Positions 1 through 7,223 of a DNA stretch of 64,000 nucleotides are shown here, piece by piece. Position 1 is the stretch's first letter. Every line of letters starts with the position of its first letter. The notes beneath the pieces are model-generated. The model did no database searches. It saw only the letters and a list, made by a program, of their open reading frames with translations, and was not told the origin of the DNA. The position numbers and the translations under genes are program-made. Origin of the DNA: JAGWAJ01 sp965215155 (lineage in GTDB: Bacteria > Acidobacteriota > Vicinamibacteria > Vicinamibacterales > UBA8438); the NCBI GenBank assembly GCA_965215155.1, contig CBDCCY010000001.1, forward strand, positions 2,108,001-2,172,000. The letters run 5' to 3'.

Positions 1-84
1 CACGCCGGCCGCTTCGTCCTGCTGCTTCAGCTTCTCCATCGCCAGCTCGAAAGCGCTCTTCGGGGCTCCGCTTGCCACGTCCAT
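1..84 (-). CDS. Conserved hypothetical protein, N-terminal fragment
   Basis: The gene runs off the left edge, so only the first 28 codons are visible. They read as a short helical N-terminus (MDVASGAPKSAFELAMEKLK, then QQDEAAGV), rich in Lys, Glu and Ala with no signal peptide. I chose the ATG at 84; a GGAGGAG directly abuts it, which is closer than ideal. An in-frame GTG four codons upstream (96) is the alternative. I recall similar short charged proteins from Acidobacteria but cannot name a family or function. The gene lies downstream of, and on the same strand as, the broken gene at 146-471. Confidence 0.45.
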   Translation of the reverse strand, partial: MDVASGAPKSAFELAMEKLKQQDEAAGV

Positions 85-145
85 CTCCTCCGCCACCAGG
101 CCGCGTGCGGTTCCGGCGGGCCGGGAAGCCCGTTGAGGCTGCGGG

Positions 146-471
146 TCATCCGTCGCGGATCACCGTCCCGGCGACCGAGACCGCCAGCCGGGCGCCCGCC
201 ATCGCGCGTTCCGCGTCCTCGCGCGTGTAGCGTTCCGTCGGTATGAAGTCGTCGTCGCCGTAGAACGAGCGCTCGCGGTTCTCCCGCAGCCAGGCAGAGA
301 CTGCCGCGAGCTGTTCTCGCCCGGCCGGTAGTCCGGCTTGAGGTCCCAGTACCAGTGGTCGCCTCGCCAGACGCGCCGCGAGCCCAACTCGCGGAGGCGG
401 TGCCGGATGCGCTCGAGCGCGTCGGCCAGGCAGCCGTCCGGATCGCGGAGGATCCGCGCATCCTCGGTCAT
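146..471 (-). pseudogene. Unrecognised small protein interrupted by a frameshift
   Basis: Two reading frames must be joined to give one sensible protein. The first begins at the ATG at 471 (MTEDARILRDPDGCLADALE...) and is convincing as far as DLKPDYRPGE near position 315. After that the frame turns into low-complexity sequence. The shifted frame continues with LAAVSAWLRENRERSFYGD and an acidic, helical C-terminus ending at the stop at 146. The joined product is about 108 residues. The C-terminal part (FYGDDDFIPTERYT...) loosely resembles the last helices of HEPN-type proteins, but I cannot assign it firmly. The break could be real decay or a single-base assembly error. Confidence 0.5.
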
Positions 472-659
472 GTCGAGCAGCAGCGGCGTCCCCCGAGCGA
501 TCGCGGCGCGCGTCGCGCGTGCACTCCGACATCATAGTCCGACGGTCTGTTCGTGCGGCTGGCTGCCGGACCGAAACCCGCGTAGGCTTGCAGGCGGTGG
601 CAGGCGCGTCGGCACGGGTCGCCGAGCGCCTGCCACGCCTGCGGATTGGGACGCGCTCG

Positions 660-861
660 ATGACCAGGTTCCTCCTGTGGTGCATTCTGCTCGTCCTGTG
701 CTGGCCGCTGGCCCTGCTGGCCCTCGTCCTGTATCCGAATCGTCTGGCTGCTGCTGCTTCCGTTCCGGCTCGTCGGCATCGCGGTGGGCGGCGTGCTCGA
801 GCTGTTCGGAGCGGTCGTCCGGCTCCCGGCCCGGGCGCTCCGCGGACCCCGCGCCGTCTGA
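660..861 (+). pseudogene. Small hydrophobic membrane protein gene with a one-base insertion
   Basis: The ATG at 660 opens a strongly hydrophobic sequence (MTRFLLWCILLVLCWPLALL, then ALVLYP). The frame is lost at 738. If the A at 738 is ignored, the sequence continues as IVWLLLLPFRLVGIAVGGVL, then ELFGAVVRLPARALRG, and stops with TGA at 859-861. The restored product has 66 residues, two membrane segments and a basic tail. It matches a small membrane protein of unknown function that I recognise from other high-GC genomes. The region from 472 to 659 upstream shows no gene. Confidence 0.55.
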
Positions 862-968
862 GAAATCGATTGAGCCCGGCCCCGACACCTGCTAGGATTC
901 GGGGAACGAGTGGAGCGTCGACATCTGTACGCGTGCGCGCGAGTTCCGTGGACCCGGAAACAGCGAGG

Positions 969-2489
969 ATGAGCATGACGACGACGCAGCACGATCGGCG
1001 GCGGTGGACAGCGGCGCAGGCGGCGCTGGCCCTCGCGGCGGCTGTCGCGGTCATGACGGCACTGCCCGCGGCGGGGCAGGTACTCGAGCCCGACCCGGTC
1101 ACCGAGGAGGTGACGTTCACGAAGGACATCGCGCCTATCCTGCAGCGGAGCTGCCAGAAGTGCCACCAGCCCGACTCGCTGGCGCCGATGTCGCTGATCG
1201 ACTATGAAGAGGTGCGTCCGTGGGCGCGGGCGATGAAGTACCGCACCGGGCTGCGCGACAAGATGGGCGTGATGCCGCCCTGGTACATCGAGAAGGACAT
1301 CGGCATCCAGGACTTCAAGAACGACCCGTCGCTGACCGAGGAGGAGATCGCGAAGATCGCCGCCTGGGCCGACAGCGGGGCGCCGCTCGGCAACCCGGCC
1401 GACATGCCGCCGCCGGTCGCGTACATCGACGTGGATGAATGGGAGATCGGCGACCCGGATCTCATCGTGTCGTCGCCGAGCGTCGAAGTGCAGCCCGACG
1501 CGCCCGACTGGTGGGGCGCCGTCGCTGACGTCGACACCGGTCTCCAGGAGGACCGCTACGTCTCCGCGATCGAGTTCAAGGAAGTTACCGAGTCGCGAGT
1601 CGGAGAGGGCCGGCAGACGGTGGGCGGGCGCTTCGTCTTCCACCATGCGGTCATCCGCGTCGTCGGCCCCGACTTCGACGAGGAGGACCCGCTGGCGGCC
1701 GCCGGGCTCTCGAGCTGGCCGGTCCACGAGGTGGGGCGGAACGCCGACGTCTTCGATCCGAAGGCCGGCAAGGAGATGGTCGCCAACTCGAGGATCACGT
1801 TCCCCTCCCTGCACCTGCACGCGAACGGCGCCGCCACCCGGGCCCACCTGGACATCGGCTTCAAGTTCCATCCCCGGGACTACGAGCCGGAGGTGGAGCA
1901 GAGGCTGATCGCCTTCGGCAACGGCGTCGATCTGGACGTCGAGGCGGAGCACCCGAATCAGACGATGGAGTCGTACTTCGTGCTCCCCGACCACGCGCGG
2001 ATCGCCGTCTTCGAGCCCCACATGCACGCGCCCGGGGTGCGGATGTGCCTGGAGGCCATCTACGGGACCACGATCGAGACCCTCAACTGCTCGGGCTACG
2101 ACCACAGTTGGGTGCGCGTCTACACCTACGAGGACCACGCGATGCCCTTGCTCCCGAAGGGCACCATCCTGCACATCACCGGCTGGTTCAACAACTCGGC
2201 ATCGAATCCCAACGTTCCCGACCCGCGGAACTGGTCGGGCGGCGGCAACCGGTCGGTCGATCAGATGTTCATCAACATCATGCAGGGCAGCTACCTGGAC
2301 GATGAGGAGTTCAAGGCGGCCCTGGCCGAGCGGGAGCGGGTGCTCGACCTCGCCCCGGGCGAGCGCGTGATCGGGTGTCCGCTCTGCGGCGTCGAGGATC
2401 CGCTGAACGAAGCCGCGGCGGAGGCGGAAGCCGAAGCCGAAGCGGCGGCCGCGGCGGAGGCTGCCGAAGCTGCCGGCGCCGGCCAGTAG
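969..2489 (+). CDS. Secreted haem-c / copper monooxygenase-like protein
   Basis: A 506-residue exported protein. A signal peptide covers roughly residues 13-37 (AALALAAAVAVMTALPAAGQ). It is followed by a mono-haem cytochrome c site, CQKCH at 62-66, in the context FTKDIAPILQRSCQKCHQP. The rest resembles the copper type II monooxygenase fold of the peptidylglycine hydroxylase group, with candidate metal ligands in FVFHHAVIRV, SLHLHANG and FEPHMHAPGVRM. The C-terminus carries a CPLC motif and an Ala/Glu-rich tail. The family is common in Acidobacteria and related groups and its substrate is unknown. The start could be 969 or the ATG at 975, which has a better-spaced GAGG. A TAGGAT hexamer at 893-898 may be its -10 box. 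It is followed by another secreted protein at 2607. Confidence 0.8.
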   Translation: MSMTTTQHDRRRWTAAQAALALAAAVAVMTALPAAGQVLEPDPVTEEVTFTKDIAPILQRSCQKCHQPDSLAPMSLIDYEEVRPWARAMKYRTGLRDKMGVMPPWYIEKDIGIQDFKNDPSLTEEEIAKIAAWADSGAPLGNPADMPPPVAYIDVDEWEIGDPDLIVSSPSVEVQPDAPDWWGAVADVDTGLQEDRYVSAIEFKEVTESRVGEGRQTVGGRFVFHHAVIRVVGPDFDEEDPLAAAGLSSWPVHEVGRNADVFDPKAGKEMVANSRITFPSLHLHANGAATRAHLDIGFKFHPRDYEPEVEQRLIAFGNGVDLDVEAEHPNQTMESYFVLPDHARIAVFEPHMHAPGVRMCLEAIYGTTIETLNCSGYDHSWVRVYTYEDHAMPLLPKGTILHITGWFNNSASNPNVPDPRNWSGGGNRSVDQMFINIMQGSYLDDEEFKAALAERERVLDLAPGERVIGCPLCGVEDPLNEAAAEAEAEAEAAAAAEAAEAAGAGQ

Positions 2490-2606
2490 GAAGCTGCCGG
2501 CCGGTCGGGAAAGCTCCGTTCGGCGTTCGTGAACCTCATGCGGACGGGGTCGGCGGCCCACGCCGCCGGGCCCGTCGCCCGTTTCGTTTGCGATGGAGGG
2601 TCGGCC

Positions 2607-3536
2607 ATGAACGAACCGCGCCTTTGCCGGCTGACAGCGAGGCTGGGTTGCGCGCTCCTCGTCGCGTTCGCAATCGTCGCCGGATCCGTTCTGGAGAGCA
2701 GCGCCCAGACTCCCCGCAAGATGCGAGAGTCGTTCGCGACAGGCCAGGAGGTCGTGCCTGCCTACGAAGGATGGGAGCCGAAACCCGACGGGTCCTTCAA
2801 CCTGGTCTTCGGCTACTTCAACCGGAACTGGGAGGAGGAGATCGACATTCCGCCCGGTCCGAACAACAAGCTCGAGCCCGGCGGCCCGGATCTGGGGCAG
2901 CCGACGCGCTTCCTCCCGCGCCGCAACCGCTTCCTGTTCAAGGTCCACGTTCCCGCCGATTTCGGTGACGGCGAGGTGGTGTGGACCCTGACGAGTCCCA
3001 ACGGCGAGACGAAGCGGGCCTACGGGACGTTGCACCCCGACTACTTCATCGACAACAACGTCCTGATGGCGAACAACGGCGGGGGTGCCTCCGGCGACAT
3101 CTACAAGAACAAGCCGCCGGAGCTCGTGCTCGTCGGAAAGAACCAGCGGACCGCCAGGGTGGGAGAGTGGGTCACTCTCGCGGCCTACGCCAGCGATGAC
3201 GAGCTGCCGAAGCCGCGCGCGATGCGCCGCTTCGATCCGACGAGGCCGCCCGTCAACGTGACGCCGAACGCGGCGAGGGGTCTTCGGCTGTCCTGGTTCG
3301 TCTACCGCGGCGCCGGCGGCGTGCGCTTCAATCCGCCGCAGTTCAAGGCGTGGGAGGACACGCGGAACAACGCCGACTCGCCCTTCTCGCCCGGCTGGGC
3401 GACGCCCGAGGCCCCTCCGATGGGCAAGTGGGTCGTGCAGGCGACGTTCGATACGCCGGGCACCTACGTCCTCCGCGGCCTGGCCCACGACGGGGGCCTG
3501 ATGGCGCACGAGGACGTGACGTTCGTCGTCGAGTAG
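2607..3536 (+). CDS. Secreted protein of unknown function
   Basis: A 309-residue protein with an N-terminal signal peptide (about residues 11-33: LGCALLVAFAIVAGSVLESS, then AQ). The mature part contains beta-rich stretches such as VHVPADFGDGEVVWTLTSPN and a closing FDTPGTYVLRGLAHDGGL, which look like two immunoglobulin-like or beta-sandwich domains. I chose the ATG at 2607 because GGAGGG lies 6 bases upstream and the signal peptide then starts directly. It follows the haem-c/monooxygenase-like gene by about 115 bases on the same strand, so the two may act together outside the cytoplasm. No enzymatic motif was recognised. Confidence 0.7.
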   Translation: MNEPRLCRLTARLGCALLVAFAIVAGSVLESSAQTPRKMRESFATGQEVVPAYEGWEPKPDGSFNLVFGYFNRNWEEEIDIPPGPNNKLEPGGPDLGQPTRFLPRRNRFLFKVHVPADFGDGEVVWTLTSPNGETKRAYGTLHPDYFIDNNVLMANNGGGASGDIYKNKPPELVLVGKNQRTARVGEWVTLAAYASDDELPKPRAMRRFDPTRPPVNVTPNAARGLRLSWFVYRGAGGVRFNPPQFKAWEDTRNNADSPFSPGWATPEAPPMGKWVVQATFDTPGTYVLRGLAHDGGLMAHEDVTFVVE

Positions 3537-3574
3537 CGGGCGTCGAGTTCCGGCGCGGACGCGTCCCACCTTCT

Positions 3575-3615
3575 CCCGGCTCCCGCTGCGCCGCAGGGTG
3601 GCAGCGGGAGCCGGG
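3575..3615. terminator. Perfect 15-bp hairpin between convergent genes
   Basis: CCCGGCTCCCGCTGC (3575-3589) pairs perfectly with GCAGCGGGAGCCGGG (3601-3615) across an 11-base loop. It sits between the stop of the plus-strand gene at 3536 and the stop of parE at 3661. No T-run follows on either side, so it would serve as a bidirectional, GC-type terminator or RNA end stabiliser. Confidence 0.65.
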
Positions 3616-3660
3616 CGCCGTCGTCTCCCGCACGGCGGCCCGCACGTCCCGCACGGCGGC

Positions 3661-5586
3661 CTACACGTCCAGGTCCAGCGCGTCGTCGGCCCGCTCCATG
3701 ATGAAGCGGAAGCGGGCGGAGGCGTCGCGGCCCATCAGGTCGGCGATGACGCGGTCGGTCATCAGCGGGTCCGCTATCGCGACGCGCAGCAGGCGCCGGG
3801 TGGCAGGGTTCAGCGTCGTTTCCCAGAGCACCTTCGGCATCATCTCGCCAAGGCCCTTGAAGCGGGTAATCTGCGGCTTCGGCCCCCTCCCGTTGGTCGA
3901 CCGCGCCTGGCCGACCAGCCGGTCGCGGTGCGCGTCGTCGACCGCCCAGTGCGTCTCCTTGCCGATGTCGACCCGATACAGCGGCGGCTGGGCCAGGAAG
4001 ACCCTGCCGCTGGTCACCAGGCCCGGCAGGTAGCGGTAGAAGAAGGTGAGCAGCAGCGTGGCGATGTGGTGGCCGTCCGAGTCGGCGTCGGCGAGGATGA
4101 TGACGCGGTCGTAGCGCAGTCTCGCCAGGTCGAACGACTTCCCGAAGCCGCAGCCGAGGGCGGTGACGACGTCGGACAGCTCCTTGTTGGCGAGCACCTT
4201 GGACAACGGAGCGCTCTCGACGTTCAGCACCTTGCCGCGCAGCGGCAGGATCGCCTGCCGGGCGCGGTCGCGTCCCTGTTTCGCGGAGCCGCCCGCCGAA
4301 TCGCCCTCCACGATGAAGAGCTCGGTGTCGCCTCGCGCGCTCCCGGTGCAGTCGCTCAGCTTGCCGGGCAGGTTGAGGCGCCGGGAGGTCGCGCTCTTGC
4401 GGGCAACGCTCTGCTGCGCGGCACGGCTTGCCACCCGGGCGCGCGCGGCGAGGATGATCCGCGCGACGATCGCCTCGGCCGTGCTGAGGTTGTGGTTCAG
4501 CCAGTGCTCGAGCGCGGGCCGGACGGCGACGTCGAGCGCCTGCGTCAGCTCCGGGTTGTTCAGCCGGTCCTTCGTCTGGCCCTGGAACTGCGGCTCCGGG
4601 ACGAAGATGCTGATGATCCCCGTCAGCCCCTCCCGGATGTCGTCGGCCGTGAAGGTCAGGCCCTTCGGCGTCAGTCCGTGCGTCTCGATCAGGTTCCGAA
4701 CCGCCTTGCCGAGACCGGCGCGCACCCCGGCCTCGTGGGTGCCGCCCGACGCCGTCGGGATTCCGTTGACGTAGCTCCGCACGTGCTCGTCGGTCGACTC
4801 CGTCCACTGCAGGACGATCTCGAGGCGCGACCCCGAGTCCGCGTGGTCCCGCTCGAGCACGAACGGCGCGTCGTGGACCGCGGGGGACTCTCTCTCGGCG
4901 ACGATCCGGGCGAGGTACTCGGTCAGCCCGTCGTCGTGCCGGAACACCTCCCGCGTGCCCCGGGTCTCGTCCTCGAACACGAACTCGACGCCGCCGTGGA
5001 CGTAGCTGGCAATCTCGAGCCGCTCCCGCACGAGGGTCGCATCGAAACTGGTGCGGGGGAAGATCCGCGGGTCGGGCTGGAAGCGGATCGTCGTCCCCGA
5101 GCCGCGCGCCGGCCGCAGGCGCCGCAGCGGCGCCTGCGGCCTGCCGCGCCGGAACGTCTGCTGCCAGAGAAATCCGTCCCGCTTGGAGGTGGCGACGAGC
5201 TCCTGCGACAACGCGTTGACCACGCTGGCGCCGACCCCGTGCAGGCCGCCCGCCGTCCGGTAGGTCCGGTTCTCGAACTTGCCGCCGGCATGGAGTGTCG
5301 TGAAGATGACCTCGAGCGCGGTCGCGCCGCTCGCCGGATGCCGGTCGACGGGCACGCCGCGGCCGTCGTCGCTGACCGTGACGGACGACCCGCCGGCGTG
5401 CAGGGTGACCTGCACGTGCGAGGCGTGGCCGTTCATCGCCTCGTCGACGGCGTTGTCGAGGATCTCCCACACCAGGTGATGAAGGCCCGCCGAGCCGACG
5501 CCCCCGATGTACATGCCGGGGCGCTTGCGCACGGGCTCGAGGCCTTCGAGGACCGTGATGTCCTTGGCCGTGTAGGACTGCGCCAT
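3661..5586 (-). CDS. parE: DNA topoisomerase IV subunit B (ParE)
   Basis: This is the ATPase subunit of a type IIA topoisomerase that decatenates daughter chromosomes. At 641 residues it has the usual ParE length. The GHKL ATPase site shows EILDNAVDEAMNGHA near residue 45 and GGLHGVGASVVNALS. The TOPRIM metal site reads EGDSAGGSAKQGRDRARQAI and DADSDGHHIATLLLTFFYR. The DADSDG form and the C-terminal RFKGLGEMMPKVLWETTLNP follow ParE rather than GyrB. The ATG at 5586 opens the conserved start (MAQSYTAKDITVLEGLEPVR). A TACACT hexamer at 5692-5697 on the minus strand could be its own -10 box, leaving a leader of about 105 bases. It is separated from parC by a symporter gene. Confidence 0.93.
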   Translation of the reverse strand: MAQSYTAKDITVLEGLEPVRKRPGMYIGGVGSAGLHHLVWEILDNAVDEAMNGHASHVQVTLHAGGSSVTVSDDGRGVPVDRHPASGATALEVIFTTLHAGGKFENRTYRTAGGLHGVGASVVNALSQELVATSKRDGFLWQQTFRRGRPQAPLRRLRPARGSGTTIRFQPDPRIFPRTSFDATLVRERLEIASYVHGGVEFVFEDETRGTREVFRHDDGLTEYLARIVAERESPAVHDAPFVLERDHADSGSRLEIVLQWTESTDEHVRSYVNGIPTASGGTHEAGVRAGLGKAVRNLIETHGLTPKGLTFTADDIREGLTGIISIFVPEPQFQGQTKDRLNNPELTQALDVAVRPALEHWLNHNLSTAEAIVARIILAARARVASRAAQQSVARKSATSRRLNLPGKLSDCTGSARGDTELFIVEGDSAGGSAKQGRDRARQAILPLRGKVLNVESAPLSKVLANKELSDVVTALGCGFGKSFDLARLRYDRVIILADADSDGHHIATLLLTFFYRYLPGLVTSGRVFLAQPPLYRVDIGKETHWAVDDAHRDRLVGQARSTNGRGPKPQITRFKGLGEMMPKVLWETTLNPATRRLLRVAIADPLMTDRVIADLMGRDASARFRFIMERADDALDLDV

Positions 5587-5691
5587 GCCAAATGTCCGGC
5601 CGACCCGGCTGGGCTCCAGGCCGGCAGTGTGCGACGCGCCACGGGTCGTGCGGCCGAGCGCGATACGCAGCCGGAAGGGAAGGACCTCAGT

Positions 5692-5697
5692 GTAGCA
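5692..5697 (-). promoter_or_regulatory. Candidate -10 box upstream of parE
   Basis: TACACT on the minus strand lies in the 171-base gap between the symporter stop and the parE start. That is the only sizeable gap in the parC-symporter-parE run, so parE may have its own promoter. No good -35 was seen. Confidence 0.3.
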
Positions 5698-5757
5698 CGC
5701 GCCCGTGGCGCCATCGAGGACGGCGGGCGGCGCCCGGCGCGGCCGATCGCCCCCCTT

Positions 5758-7176
5758 TCACGGGCGGTAGCGCTGCAACTCGTCCCGGACGAGCGGCGCC
5801 ATCAGGTAGAGGCCGACCAGGTTCGGCACCGCGACGACGAAGACGAGGGCGTCCGACAGATCGACCACGGCGGCAAGGTCGACGCTGGCCCCGACGACGA
5901 CGAACGTACAGAAGACCAGCTTGAAGCCGAGGTCCTGCGCGCGGCCCTCGCCGGCCAGGTAGGTGAACGCCTTCAGGCCGTAGTAGGCCCAGGCGATCAT
6001 CGTCGAGAAGGCGAACAGCATCGCCGCGACGGCGAGGGGGGGAGCCGACCACGACAGCGTGGACGTGAAGGCGCGCGTCGTCAGCTCGATGCCGTTCACC
6101 CCCGCGCCGGCGAGGGCCGGGTCGTACACCGTCGTGATGATGACCAGGGCGGTCATCGTGCAGATGACGACGGTGTCGATGAACGGCTCGAGCAGGCCGA
6201 CGTAGCCTTCGCTGGCGGGCCGCGCGGTACGCGCCGTGGCGTGCGCGATGGCGGCGCTCCCAAGGCCTGCCTCGTTCGAGAAGGCCGCGCGCCGGAATCC
6301 GATCACGAGGGCGCCGAGGGCGCCGCCGGCCACCCCCTCCGACGACAGCGCGCCCTGCCAGATCGCCACGAACGCGCCCGGAATCTCCCGCGCGTTGAGG
6401 GCGAGGACGGCGAGAGCCAGGGTGATGTAGAGGATGGCCATGGCGGGGACCAGCCGGACCGTGGTGCTGGCGATCGAGCGGATGCCGCCGACGATGACCA
6501 GCGCGACGAGTCCGGCGAGCAGCAGGCCGATCAGCCACGCCTTGTCGCCGAAGAAGCTGGAGTCGCCGCCGGTCACGTCGACGAACAGGGCCGCCGCCTG
6601 GTTGGACTGGAACATGTTGCCGATGCCCAGGCAGCCGAACACCATCGCGGCGGCGTAGAAGGCGCCAAGCACGCGGCCGAGCCGCGGTCGGCGGCGCACC
6701 CCCAGTCCCTGCTCGAGGTAGTGCATCGGCCCTCCGGAGACCGACCCGTCCGGGTTCTCCCGCCGGAACCGCACGCCGAGCGTGCACTCGGCGAACTTGG
6801 TCGACATGCCGAGCAGGCCGGCCACGATGAGCCAGAGGGTCGCCCCGGGGCCCCCGGCCGTGATGGCGACCGCCACGCCGGCCATGTTCCCTATGCCGAC
6901 GGTGCCGGAGACGGCGGTGGTCAGGGCCTGGAACTGCGGGATCTCGCCCGGGTCGGCCGGGCCGGCGCGGCGCCCCGAGACGATCCGCAGGGCCTCCGCG
7001 AAGCCGCGCAGATTGATGAAGCGGAGATAGACCGTGAAGAAGACGCCGCCGCCGACGAGCCAGGCGACGATGAGCGGCAGGTCGGCGCCGAGCACCGGCA
7101 CGGTGACGAAGACCGCGCCCGACACTACGTCGGCCACGGGGCGCATCGCGCCGTCGATGATCCGGTCGATGCTCAT
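5758..7176 (-). CDS. Alanine/glycine:cation symporter, AGCS family
   Basis: A 472-residue inner-membrane transporter with about 10-11 hydrophobic segments, expected to take up alanine or glycine with Na+ or H+. Family landmarks are visible: LTTAVSGTVGIGNMAGVAVA near residue 85, GPGATLWLIVAGLLGMSTKF, and GFRRAAFSNEAGLGSAAIAH in the second half. The ATG at 7176 has a GGGAGT a few bases upstream. It sits 47 bases downstream of parC and 171 bases upstream of parE on the same strand. Its function is unrelated to DNA topology. I saw no glycine riboswitch in the short leader. Confidence 0.9.
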   Translation of the reverse strand: MSIDRIIDGAMRPVADVVSGAVFVTVPVLGADLPLIVAWLVGGGVFFTVYLRFINLRGFAEALRIVSGRRAGPADPGEIPQFQALTTAVSGTVGIGNMAGVAVAITAGGPGATLWLIVAGLLGMSTKFAECTLGVRFRRENPDGSVSGGPMHYLEQGLGVRRRPRLGRVLGAFYAAAMVFGCLGIGNMFQSNQAAALFVDVTGGDSSFFGDKAWLIGLLLAGLVALVIVGGIRSIASTTVRLVPAMAILYITLALAVLALNAREIPGAFVAIWQGALSSEGVAGGALGALVIGFRRAAFSNEAGLGSAAIAHATARTARPASEGYVGLLEPFIDTVVICTMTALVIITTVYDPALAGAGVNGIELTTRAFTSTLSWSAPPLAVAAMLFAFSTMIAWAYYGLKAFTYLAGEGRAQDLGFKLVFCTFVVVGASVDLAAVVDLSDALVFVVAVPNLVGLYLMAPLVRDELQRYRP

Positions 7177-7223
7177 GGGGACTCCCGCCCGCCGCCGGCC
7201 GCAGAGGCGTCCGCGGAAGGCGA

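Noticed and set aside
468..3569. Very long minus-strand open frame opposite the first two secreted protein genes
   Set aside because: High GC leaves few stops in the antisense frame; the translation is Arg/Pro/His-rich with no family features, and the plus-strand genes have clear signal peptides and motifs.
7177..7223. Glycine riboswitch before the alanine/glycine symporter
   Set aside because: Only 47 bases separate it from parC, too short for the aptamer, and no conserved core was seen.
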